A stretch of DNA of 7,733 nt, taken from positions 509,718 to 517,450 of the forward strand of contig LDIV01000001.1 of the NCBI GenBank assembly GCA_001468855.1, in the 5' to 3' direction. The notes below the pieces were generated by a model. The model had not been told where the DNA came from and ran no database searches. It saw only the letters and a list, made by a program, of their open reading frames with translations. This stretch comes from a candidate division TM6 bacterium UASB124 (GTDB lineage: Bacteria; Dependentiae; Babeliae; Babeliales; RVW-14). Made by a program: the position numbers and the translations under genes. Within the stretch, counting starts at the first letter, position 1; every line of letters begins with the position of its first letter. Below, piece by piece: positions 1 to 6,656 of this stretch.

Positions 1-2
1 AG

Positions 3-23
3 TTATCAACATAGTTATCCACA
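3..23 (+). other. Pair of DnaA-box-like 9-mers
   Basis: TTATCAACA (3-11) and TTATCCACA (15-23) lie in the same orientation 12 bases apart. The second matches the classical DnaA box exactly and the first differs at one base. The sequence to the right, up to position 145, is non-coding and extremely AT-rich (33 G/C in 145 bases), as expected beside an unwinding region. This could be the right edge of oriC or a DnaA-controlled promoter for a gene left of the window. No dnaA or dnaN gene is visible, so the assignment is tentative. Confidence 0.4.
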
Positions 24-145
24 ATTTAGTGAAAATAAAGTATAAGTATTTTTTTGGTTTCAAATTCATGCTTTTTTGCAACATAGTTTCTTATTGAAAA
101 TGTTTTTACCAATGATTGATATTTATGGATAGAAATTTATTTTGC

Positions 146-826
146 TTATTTCTGAAGCTTTGCCATAATCTTTTTCATATCCTCCCATACTATTTTCTTA
201 GCGTCAGGATTTCGTAAAAGATATGCGGGATGATAGGTGGGCATGACCGCTATGTTTTTATAGGTGTGAAAAATACCTCGTGCTTTGGTTATTTTGACAT
301 CATTACCAAGGAGTGCTTGGGTTGCTGTTGAGCCCAGCGTACAGATTACTGTTGGTTGTATAATGTCTATTTCTTTGAAGAGTAGGATTTTCTTACAGGT
401 GTCGCTTTCTGTGGGAAGTGGTACGCGGTTGTTGGGTGGGCGACATTTAACGACGTTAGAAATATAAACAGAATCGCGTGTTAATTTCATGGCTTCGATG
501 ATTTTATTAAGCAGTTGTCCGGCTCTTCCTACAAACGGAGACCCCTGCTCGTCTTCATCTCTTCCAGGGCCTTCGCCTACAAACATGAGATGCGCTTGTG
601 GGTCTCCATGCCCAAAAACGACTTGGGTCCTTCCTTGTGTTGATAATGGGCAAGCCGCGCAATTAACATGTGAGCAAAATAATGTTTCGATTTGTTGTTT
701 ATTATGATGAAGTGTTTGCTTTGTGTTACGTGATGACTCTTTATTTTTATAGACAAAGCCCTTGGGTTGTTGCGCAATGAAATTAAGGTAATCAGAGACT
801 TTCTTTTGTAATTTTTTCTTGTCCAC
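146..826 (-). CDS. Uracil-DNA glycosylase, family 4 (iron-sulfur type)
   Basis: This enzyme removes uracil from DNA as the first step of base-excision repair in the cytoplasm. The 226-residue protein has the family 4 signature: GEGPG at 84-88, then EDEQG and PFVGRAGQLL up to residue 106, and the HPAYLLR motif at 199-205. C56, C59, C128 and C144 match the usual ligands of the 4Fe-4S cluster (a CxxC pair plus two cysteines 16 residues apart). The first 45 or so residues are a basic, poorly conserved extension. The start is GTG at 826; no ATG lies in frame nearby, and the ribosome-binding site is weak (GAG about 9 bases upstream). The gene lies just downstream of the clostripain-like gene but is cut off from it by a strong terminator. 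Its own promoter may overlap that hairpin: TTGCAA and TATGGT, 17 bases apart, are only a 4/6 plus 4/6 match. No clear terminator follows the stop. The family call is firm; the exact start is less so. Confidence 0.95.
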   Translation of the reverse strand: MDKKKLQKKVSDYLNFIAQQPKGFVYKNKESSRNTKQTLHHNKQQIETLFCSHVNCAACPLSTQGRTQVVFGHGDPQAHLMFVGEGPGRDEDEQGSPFVGRAGQLLNKIIEAMKLTRDSVYISNVVKCRPPNNRVPLPTESDTCKKILLFKEIDIIQPTVICTLGSTATQALLGNDVKITKARGIFHTYKNIAVMPTYHPAYLLRNPDAKKIVWEDMKKIMAKLQK

Positions 827-864
827 AATTTTATCTCATTTTTGGTTTTTGCTTTACCATAATA

Positions 865-897
865 AAAAGAGGCGCCCTTTGCAAGGGCGCCTCTTTT
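865..897 (-). terminator. Strong intrinsic terminator of the clostripain-like gene
   Basis: A perfect 15-bp inverted repeat (865-879 with 883-897) has a three-base loop and a GC-rich core, GAGGCGCCC. Read on the minus strand, it lies 25 bases after the stop of the protease gene and runs into TTTTTATT, a good U-tract. On the plus strand the tract is interrupted (TTTTGTTGTT), and no plus-strand gene ends here. It therefore serves the minus strand and isolates the downstream uracil-DNA glycosylase gene. Confidence 0.9.
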
Positions 898-921
898 GTT
901 GTTAATTGTTATGCATATTGT

Positions 922-2484
922 TTATTTTTTTTTCTTACTATCTTGGCAAGGGCAGCGTTTTTTGTTGTTATCATTTTGGCAGCTACATTTGGTTTTGTTT
1001 TTACCGTCTTGGCAAGGGCATCGTAATGATTTATCTGCCTCAGGTGCTGGCGTTACAATTTCGTCTTCTGCGTCCTTTATCTTCTTTGCTGCAAGAAATT
1101 TTTTCAAGAAAGTTGGCCATAATGTTACGCGAGCAAATTCAGTTTTAGCATATGATGAATGAACAGAGGTTGTTGGGAAATAAATTGAAAGTCCATGAGC
1201 TTCGGGTAAATTTTTGCCTGATGCATTCGCGATGATCATTTTTTCCATGATTACTATGGTTGCAAATGCTGTATCTCGAGCATCGGCCCAGAGTTTTCCT
1301 AGTTTTTGATGAGTGGACAGTTGATCGCCCTTGAGCGAGATGCTTTTAAGGAAGTGATAGAGATCTATGTAGTCGGTGTCTAAAAATTCTGTTGCAAGTG
1401 AATTATTGAAACGTATTTCTTTAAGCACCTTCATGGCGTCATTTTTGCTTGTGGCTATCATATCAATAAGAATAGATGAAAGTTTATTGATTGCTAACTC
1501 TAAGTCTGTTACATAGGAAAGATCAATTGCTGATTGTGTATAATCGCCGACTGTGTCTTGGTATTCATTTTTGTAGCATTCGACGATGTGTTTTGCAATT
1601 GTTTCAGAATCAGGGTTTTGCGAGAGAAACAATTTAAGTACATTGTAGTAGTTATATCCGGCGCCGGGTTCAACTTCTTCAGAGCCGACCATATAATTTG
1701 CTGCATCTTTGACTTGTGATGCTATTTCAACCATTGCCATATGACAAGCGTCCATGAGTAGAAGATCGATTTTTTTGCCATTGAGAAGTGTTTTTACGAT
1801 AGTATCAAGACTTATTTTTAAGTCTTCATTGGTTAAATAAGTTTCGGCTGCATCGTTAAATGCTATGCCTCGCTCTTCTTTTTCAAAATCAAGTAACACT
1901 TCTTCAAGACTCTTTTTTTGTGTGAGATTTCTGTTGAGTTCCAAGAGGCCTGTTTTGTGGTTGAATGAAAAAAGCTTATCGCGCCATTTGGTAAGCATGC
2001 GTCCCCAAATGTGAGGATCTTTGATACCTGCACCGTGGTTCCAAAGATCGAGAATAATTTTGTTTGATGGATAATTTTTTATACCCCATTCTGCAAATTC
2101 TATAAGGTTTGCAGGTGTTCCGCTAAAGCTGGTTAATGTATTGCTTTGATTTTCAACGACAATGGCATTGTTGCGTTCGATGAAAAAACGCATGATTTCT
2201 TTTTCACCAAACTCGTCCATTTGTAATAATAAGTTCATGGAATCTGTTGATCCAACCTTTACCATCTGCCTGTAATTTTGTACGCCAAATTGATGAAGAT
2301 TGTTATTGTTGCACATATATACCATGAAGTTATCTTTGTGAGCCAGTTCGTGAACCAGTTCATCTTTTGGTGTTTGTTCGCGAGGTGTAGTTTGTTGTTC
2401 TGGTGCTGGTTGTTGAGCGAGCAGTGCTGTTAAGGAAAAAATAGAAATGGAGACCAGTAACGAGCGATATGTGTTGGTCTTCAT
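922..2484 (-). CDS. Secreted clostripain-like cysteine protease (peptidase C11) with Cys-rich tail
   Basis: A 520-residue protein of the clostripain family, whose members cleave after basic residues. A signal peptide covers about 1-23 (basic start, hydrophobic core, ending SLTALLA). It is followed by a Gln/Pro-rich linker to about 50. The C11 domain begins at DNFMVYMCNNNNL. The catalytic His is H150 in LDLWNHGAG and the nucleophile is C247 in LLMDACHMA. GIAFNDAAETYL (206-217) and AHGLSIYFP (429-437) are further family motifs. The His-Cys distance of 97 residues is longer than I recall for characterised members, suggesting an insert around 155-200. The tail (489-520) holds three 11-residue CxCQ repeats rich in lysine. 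The start is well supported: AAGGAGA at 2491-2497 lies 6 bases before the ATG, and a promoter lies upstream. The protein should be exported, acting in the periplasm, on the surface or on host proteins. Family and active site are clear; the substrate is unknown. Confidence 0.93.
   Translation of the reverse strand: MKTNTYRSLLVSISIFSLTALLAQQPAPEQQTTPREQTPKDELVHELAHKDNFMVYMCNNNNLHQFGVQNYRQMVKVGSTDSMNLLLQMDEFGEKEIMRFFIERNNAIVVENQSNTLTSFSGTPANLIEFAEWGIKNYPSNKIILDLWNHGAGIKDPHIWGRMLTKWRDKLFSFNHKTGLLELNRNLTQKKSLEEVLLDFEKEERGIAFNDAAETYLTNEDLKISLDTIVKTLLNGKKIDLLLMDACHMAMVEIASQVKDAANYMVGSEEVEPGAGYNYYNVLKLFLSQNPDSETIAKHIVECYKNEYQDTVGDYTQSAIDLSYVTDLELAINKLSSILIDMIATSKNDAMKVLKEIRFNNSLATEFLDTDYIDLYHFLKSISLKGDQLSTHQKLGKLWADARDTAFATIVIMEKMIIANASGKNLPEAHGLSIYFPTTSVHSSYAKTEFARVTLWPTFLKKFLAAKKIKDAEDEIVTPAPEADKSLRCPCQDGKNKTKCSCQNDNNKKRCPCQDSKKKK
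925..1020 (-). repeat. Three tandem CxCQ repeats in the protease tail
   Basis: The last 32 codons of the clostripain-like gene form three units of 33 bases. They encode CPCQD, CSCQN and CPCQD cores, each followed by a lysine/asparagine spacer. The first and third units keep 14 identical bases (1007-1020 and 941-954), pointing to duplication at DNA level. The six cysteines could bind metal or form disulfides; this is not established. Confidence 0.85.
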
Positions 2485-2550
2485 AGGCTCTCTCCTTTTC
2501 GAGGGCTATACCCTTTTTGAGAGGTTAATAGAATTAAACACTGTATAGTT

Positions 2551-2579
2551 ATCATACGAACCTCGGTTACCGGATGCAA
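2551..2579 (-). promoter_or_regulatory. Candidate sigma-70 promoter for the clostripain-like gene
   Basis: On the minus strand, TTGCAT (2574-2579; TTG matches) and TATGAT (2551-2556; 5 of 6 matches to the -10 consensus) are separated by exactly 17 bases. Transcription would begin near 2544, giving a leader of about 60 bases that contains the strong AAGGAGA site. The promoter lies in the gap after the comEC stop, so the protease can be expressed independently of yajC-comEC. Confidence 0.5.
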
Positions 2580-2593
2580 GAGATTGCTATTTT

Positions 2594-3748
2594 TCAAGGA
2601 TTGTATGAAAAAGCCTTTTGTTTTTGTTGTTGCATGAAAAGTTGAGACAAAAAGACGAGCGTAAAAGTGAGTCCAAAGGTTAACTGAAAATCGAGGAAAA
2701 AAAGTTGCATAGGATTAAAAACTAAAAAAACCAAACACATAAGTGTTAGTAAGTGTAAAAAATTTGTTTGATATCCCCATAGCTCACCAATTCGTGTTAA
2801 AAGGAAGCTATAATAGGCGCGTACAAATGGGAGGCTTGACCAACTTAAGAGGTCGTAGGCGATACACATTATAATGAGAAATATTTTCTTGAATGAAATA
2901 TTGATTGGTATAAAGCTAAGGAAAAACGTCCAAATAAAAATGAAAAAGACGATATGAAGACCGGCTCGGGCAAGATAGTGTGCCAAGCCCCAATAATTAA
3001 AGGTAAACCGTAATTGGTCGATAGAGGGTTGTTGTTTATTGCCTAAGAAAATAAGCCCAAAGTATGTAGATGTGAGTGTTGTGAGTTTATGTTTGATTGC
3101 TCGGTAGGTAGTTGTTCGCAATCTCCATAGATATCTCTTAATACTCCACGATGGATGGTTGATAAGGGTGGTTGGTTTACTATTGATAAGAAATATTGAG
3201 CTGGATATATGCTCTTTAATCAGATAATCGGCATAACTTGGATTACCGTTTGCAGATGTTTGTGCTAAGGGTTTAATTGTGACATTGTTGATGTTTATGG
3301 TGTCGCCGACGGTGTAAGGGATACGTGTTTTGAAGTAACATAAAAATTCACACGATATGTGATTATGTAACGTGTGTTGCGGTATAAAAACTTCATTGAC
3401 CGATAGCCGTATGATATCTCCTTTTTGCTTTTCTCCCCATTCATCTTTATCCACAATGGTGCCGACAATGGTGACTGTTTTTTGATGGATGAGGGATGTT
3501 GTAAGATTATGATCAATTTTTTGTAGTGTAAGTGAGCCTGCTGCAATAAAAAACATAAGCAATGTGCAGTAGATGCTAAGATGCTTTGTACGTTTGTGAT
3601 AAAAACAATAAAAAAGTGCTAGCGTTGTTGCAATAATTCCCGCCACCAGAAATGATATAGGGATAGAATATATATTCTGGAGATAGATTCCTGCGCATGC
3701 GCCTATAAGAGGCAGGAGAAATGGTGTATAAAAATTACGGAGTTTCAT
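2594..3748 (-). CDS. comEC: Short ComEC/Rec2-type DNA-uptake channel protein
   Basis: ComEC forms the inner-membrane channel that passes single-stranded DNA during natural transformation. Hydrophobic segments lie around 8-22, 29-50 and 58-76. A soluble DUF4131-like region follows (about 90-195, with VTIVGTIVDKDEWG and NPSYADYLIKEHI). The competence domain starts near 229 and has the family motifs in order: LGNKQQPS, GLAHYLARAGLH (252-263 region), LPFVRAYYS (306-314) and DFQLTFGLTF (353-362). The protein ends about 20 residues after that last motif, at 384 residues. Typical ComEC proteins are roughly twice as long, so the final membrane helices and the metallo-beta-lactamase-like domain are missing. 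No continuation exists downstream: the frame after the TGA closes within nine codons. The start overlaps the end of yajC by 14 bases and has no Shine-Dalgarno site, which suggests coupled translation. It may be a short functional form, as in some Epsilonproteobacteria, or a decayed one. Confidence 0.85.
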   Translation of the reverse strand: MKLRNFYTPFLLPLIGACAGIYLQNIYSIPISFLVAGIIATTLALFYCFYHKRTKHLSIYCTLLMFFIAAGSLTLQKIDHNLTTSLIHQKTVTIVGTIVDKDEWGEKQKGDIIRLSVNEVFIPQHTLHNHISCEFLCYFKTRIPYTVGDTININNVTIKPLAQTSANGNPSYADYLIKEHISSSIFLINSKPTTLINHPSWSIKRYLWRLRTTTYRAIKHKLTTLTSTYFGLIFLGNKQQPSIDQLRFTFNYWGLAHYLARAGLHIVFFIFIWTFFLSFIPINISFKKIFLIIMCIAYDLLSWSSLPFVRAYYSFLLTRIGELWGYQTNFLHLLTLMCLVFLVFNPMQLFFLDFQLTFGLTFTLVFLSQLFMQQQKQKAFSYNP

Positions 3749-4052
3749 GATGGATTATTGCTATTGTCTGCTTAACAATTTCTATCTTTTGGCCATTATT
3801 GCATTCTAAGATGATAAAGTTATCAGATACAGCGTAGACCATACCCGATATTCCATGAATCGTAGTAATAAATGTTCCTTTTTTAATATGGCGATTGAGT
3901 TGTCTTTGGGATTGCTGCTGCCAATACTGGGGTAGTATGATAAGAAGTATACAGATAATGGCAAGTGCCACAGTAGGAAATAATAGGTGGCACCACCGAA
4001 TGCAACTTATTGTAAAGAGCGTATCTTGGAATAAAAATGATATAATTTTCAT
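3735..4052 (-). CDS. yajC: YajC-like preprotein translocase accessory subunit
   Basis: YajC is a small inner-membrane protein that associates with SecDF and the Sec translocon. The 105-residue product has the family layout: one membrane helix (about 24-40, rich in Leu and Ile) ending in the characteristic LPQ, then a polar stretch QYWQQQSQRQLNRHIKKG. A small beta domain follows at 59-100, with GISGMVYAVSD and NGQKIEIVKQTIAII, matching the usual GGIxGxVxxVxD and VxIxVxKxxIA pattern. Length is normal for the family. The N-terminal 20 residues before the helix are longer than in many homologues, but no better start codon is in frame. There is no evident ribosome-binding site before the ATG. It is first in a two-gene unit with comEC; the overlap implies co-transcription. 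Pairing with comEC rather than secD/secF is unusual. Recognition rests on pattern, not on a database search. Confidence 0.82.
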   Translation of the reverse strand: MKIISFLFQDTLFTISCIRWCHLLFPTVALAIICILLIILPQYWQQQSQRQLNRHIKKGTFITTIHGISGMVYAVSDNFIILECNNGQKIEIVKQTIAIIHHETP

Positions 4053-4075
4053 TGTAAAACAAAACTAATACACTG

Positions 4076-4089
4076 GTAATACTTATTAC
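4076..4089. promoter_or_regulatory. Perfect 6-2-6 dyad between yajC and enolase
   Basis: GTAATA and TATTAC, separated by CT, form a perfect inverted repeat in the 82-base gap between the divergent yajC and enolase genes. A regulator binding here could act on both promoters. I could not identify convincing -35/-10 pairs for either gene in this gap. In AT-rich DNA a dyad of this size can arise by chance. Confidence 0.25.
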
Positions 4090-4134
4090 GTAGGCGTTTA
4101 ATGTAGCAAACTTTTAAAATTGTGAAAGTCCGTT

Positions 4135-5373
4135 ATGAAGATTCGTCATATTAAAGGTCGTCAGATTTTAGATTCACGAGGACAACCAACAGTTGAATGT
4201 ATTCTTGAGTTAGATAACGGTTGCCATATTGTGGCAAGTGTCCCCTCTGGGGCATCTGTTGGGAAGTATGAGGCTAAAGAGTTACGAGATGGGGACCCTC
4301 ATTATTTTGAAGGCAAGGGGGTATTGCATGCCATTCGTAATTTGGAACAGACAATTGGCCCCATGGTTATTGGTAAAAATCCTGATGTTATTACCATGGA
4401 TGCCATGATGATTGAATATGATGGTACGTCTGATAAGTCAAAACTTGGAGCCAATGCAATGCTTGCAGCAAGTATTGCAATAACACGTGCTCAGGCACAT
4501 ATTGAGGGCATTCCGTTGTATGCTTTTATTAATAAATTATGGCAATTTGAAAAACCGACCATGCCTGTCTGTATGTTTAATATAATTAATGGTGGTGCCC
4601 ATGCACAAAGTGGTTTGTTCTTTCAGGAATTCATGATTATGCCACGTGCACAGGATGTGCGCCGAAATATAGAGATTGCTGTGCGTTTTTACAATTCACT
4701 AAAACGTGCACTTGCTGATAATCAGTATGCAACATCAATTGGAGATGAGGGTGGCTTTGCTCCTAGATTTATGCAAAATGGCATTGCTCGAGAGACGACG
4801 GCGCTTGATTTTTTACAGGATGTTGCTGGGTGTATAAAAGAGGAGGTTGTTTTTTGTCTTGATGTGGCAGCGTCCCAATTTTATGAGACCAATAACAAAA
4901 AATATAAGATACACGATGATTATTATGATGGGGATCAATTGATTGCGTTGTATGAAAACCTTTGCACCAAATATTCCATTGTTTCAATAGAAGATGGTTT
5001 TGATGAAAATGACTGGGATGGTTGGCAGCGATTGACGCATCAATTAACCGGAAAAATTCAATTGATTGGCGATGATATTTTTGTAACCAACATTAAGCGA
5101 ATTGAATATGGTATTGAGAATAGAGTTGCCAACTCTGTTCTTATAAAACCCAATCAGATAGGTACTGTTTCAGAAACTATTAAAGCTATTAAATTATGTA
5201 AAAAAGTCGGGTACAAGACTGTTATATCACATCGTTCCGGTGAAACAAATGATTCCTTTATTGCAGATCTTGCTGTAGGAACTGCTGCGGGACAACTAAA
5301 AACTGGTGCACCGGTTCGAGGAGAAAGGGTGGCAAAATACAATCGCTTATTGGAAATTGCCGAGGAAATTTAA
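4135..5373 (+). CDS. eno: Enolase (phosphopyruvate hydratase)
   Basis: Enolase interconverts 2-phosphoglycerate and phosphoenolpyruvate in glycolysis. The 412-residue protein aligns end to end with bacterial enolases. The catalytic loop SGAS is at 38-41. H156 and E165 lie in the substrate-binding region, and E205 in GDEGG is the general acid partner. The metal ligands are D243, E286 (SIEDG) and D313 (GDD). The catalytic base is K338 (LIKPNQIG). SHRSGE is at 365-370, and K389 is in KTG. All key residues are therefore present. The usual NGGxHAxNxxDxQEFM segment reads NGGAHAQSGLFFQEFM, so the conserved Asn and Asp are replaced by Ser and Phe. The C-terminus is about 15-20 residues shorter than in E. 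coli and lacks the final Tyr/Gly-rich tail. The ATG at 4135 gives the conserved N-terminus directly; upstream there is only a weak GAAAG. It is the only plus-strand gene here and its end overlaps the convergent MFS gene. Confidence 0.98.
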   Translation: MKIRHIKGRQILDSRGQPTVECILELDNGCHIVASVPSGASVGKYEAKELRDGDPHYFEGKGVLHAIRNLEQTIGPMVIGKNPDVITMDAMMIEYDGTSDKSKLGANAMLAASIAITRAQAHIEGIPLYAFINKLWQFEKPTMPVCMFNIINGGAHAQSGLFFQEFMIMPRAQDVRRNIEIAVRFYNSLKRALADNQYATSIGDEGGFAPRFMQNGIARETTALDFLQDVAGCIKEEVVFCLDVAASQFYETNNKKYKIHDDYYDGDQLIALYENLCTKYSIVSIEDGFDENDWDGWQRLTHQLTGKIQLIGDDIFVTNIKRIEYGIENRVANSVLIKPNQIGTVSETIKAIKLCKKVGYKTVISHRSGETNDSFIADLAVGTAAGQLKTGAPVRGERVAKYNRLLEIAEEI

Positions 5374-6558
5374 GGAATCCGGCTCTTTTTTTATTAATTT
5401 TTTTCTGAAGATAACAAGCAATCCTGCTGCGATCATGGCCAATATTCCTGCAAGCAAGAAGACATTATGATGAGTTGTTCTATCCCATAAAATACCGGCG
5501 AGTAAGCTTGAAATAAACATAGCAATGCCAGTTATGGATTCAAAAAAACCAAGGGCAGTTGCTTTGAGGATTGCTGGCGAAAGGTCTGAAGCATATGCCT
5601 TTTGATTAACTTGAATGATCGCAAGGGCAATGCCATAGAGGATGAAGCAGCCCATGAATGTTGCTAATGTTGATGCTAGCATAAATCCGAATAGTGTTAT
5701 GACAAACAATATATAGCTAGTGACCATCATGGTCCATCGGCCAATTTTGTCTGAAAGTATGCCAAATGGTATTGCGCCCAGTGTGTAGAAGATATTAAAT
5801 AAAACGTACAGTAACATTGAGGTAAGAATTGGTGATGGCATTGTAAGCTCCTGTTGTGCATGAACTATAAAAAACATGTAACTGATATGAGAAAGAGAGA
5901 ATATTGCTGCTATGGCAACAAAGAGTTTAAATTCGGAAGAGAAGTGGTGTGAATTTTTAATGTTATCGAGTGTTTGTGGTGAATATGCTTCCTCTTTTAC
6001 GTAGCGCAATGGAAATGCTGAAGTAAGAGAAATTGCAGCAGCAATCAGGATGATAATGGTCAGGCTAATATTCCATTTCCATACAAGAAAGAAAACTAAA
6101 ATTGATCCGCCAATTGCTCCCAGTGTGTCAAAGGCTCGGTGAATACCAAAACCCTTACCGATGTTTTTAGGCATGGTTTGCGTAATAAGTGCATCACGAG
6201 GCGCGGTACGTAGTGCCTTTCCAAGTCGTTCCAATCCTACGAGGGCAAAAATGAATTGCCAACTGTTTGCCATAATAAGAAATACTTTAAAAAATGCTGA
6301 GGTTATATATCCCCAATATACAAAGATCTTACGTTTGCCAATACTGTCTGATAGATGGCCAAAGAAAAATTTTAAAACTTCTGCAGCACTATCTCGTAGT
6401 CCGCCGATAAGTCCAAGTGCAATACCGGTACCTCCAACACTGGTGATAAGTAGCGGTAAAATTGGCAGAATCATTTCGCTACTGATATCGTTTAAAAAGC
6501 TTGTAATACCAAGCAAAATAATATTCATAGTACCGTTTATATTATTTTTTTGAGTCAT
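5347..6558 (-). CDS. Major facilitator superfamily (MFS) permease
   Basis: A 403-residue inner-membrane transporter with about twelve hydrophobic segments in two halves. The MFS motif A appears as GHLSDSIGKRK after helix 2 (about 67-77) and as a second copy, GILSDKIGRW, in the C-terminal half. The segments NDISSEMILPILPLL near the N-terminus and ERLGKALRTAPRDALI further on mark a broad bacterial and archaeal MFS subgroup often annotated as multidrug or sugar efflux. The substrate cannot be told from sequence. Length is normal. The start is firm: AAGGAG at 6567-6572 lies 8 bases before the ATG, and a TATAAT box is upstream. The last nine codons overlap the end of enolase on the other strand, and the C-terminal KKLIKKEPDSLN stretch is encoded by the T-rich tract that may terminate the enolase message. 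It is probably transcribed alone or together with the upstream DNA glycosylase. Confidence 0.93.
   Translation of the reverse strand: MTQKNNINGTMNIILLGITSFLNDISSEMILPILPLLITSVGGTGIALGLIGGLRDSAAEVLKFFFGHLSDSIGKRKIFVYWGYITSAFFKVFLIMANSWQFIFALVGLERLGKALRTAPRDALITQTMPKNIGKGFGIHRAFDTLGAIGGSILVFFLVWKWNISLTIIILIAAAISLTSAFPLRYVKEEAYSPQTLDNIKNSHHFSSEFKLFVAIAAIFSLSHISYMFFIVHAQQELTMPSPILTSMLLYVLFNIFYTLGAIPFGILSDKIGRWTMMVTSYILFVITLFGFMLASTLATFMGCFILYGIALAIIQVNQKAYASDLSPAILKATALGFFESITGIAMFISSLLAGILWDRTTHHNVFLLAGILAMIAAGLLVIFRKKLIKKEPDSLNFLGNFQ
5359..5392 (+). terminator. Possible enolase terminator inside the MFS gene end
   Basis: GCCG (5359-5362) can pair with CGGC (5380-5383), with up to two more pairs across a bulged A. 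Seven T residues follow (5386-5392), and the run after that is also T-rich. The left arm and the stop codon of enolase lie within the element, and all of it falls inside the coding end of the convergent MFS gene. The stem is weak, so the call rests mostly on the T-tract and position. Confidence 0.4.
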
Positions 6559-6586
6559 AATGAGATCTCCTTTTCTTGTGGTGCGT

Positions 6587-6621
6587 ATTATATTGATTCA
6601 TACATTAATTTATAGAATCAA
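6587..6621 (-). promoter_or_regulatory. MFS gene promoter with adjoining inverted repeat
   Basis: On the minus strand a perfect TATAAT lies at 6587-6592. The start point would be near 6580, about 22 bases before the ATG. The -35 position (6610-6615) reads CTATAA, a poor match. Directly next to the -10 box is a perfect 7-bp inverted repeat, TTGATTC (6593-6599) and GAATCAA (6615-6621), with a 15-base spacer. The dyad covers the spacer and -35 region, where a repressor or activator would bind. This is inference from position alone. Confidence 0.45.
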
Positions 6622-6656
6622 GAATAATTGAGTGTAGCATGGTTATTGAGCAAAAA

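Noticed and set aside
819..827. DnaA-box-like TTGTCCACA at the uracil glycosylase start
   Set aside because: It has one mismatch to the box and is explained by the GTG-GAC start codons; no second site is near.
896..1162. Plus-strand open frames opposite the protease C-terminus
   Set aside because: They have low-complexity Leu/Phe-rich products mirroring the Cys/Lys repeat region, with no ribosome-binding site and no family resemblance.
2502..2518. AGGG-CTATA-CCCT hairpin followed by T5 on the plus strand
   Set aside because: The stem is only 4 bp, no plus-strand gene ends here, and it lies in the leader of the minus-strand protease gene.
3447..3455. Perfect DnaA box TTATCCACA inside comEC
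   Set aside because: It is a single copy within codons for Val-Asp-Lys and has no neighbouring boxes or AT-rich spacer, so chance is the simplest explanation.
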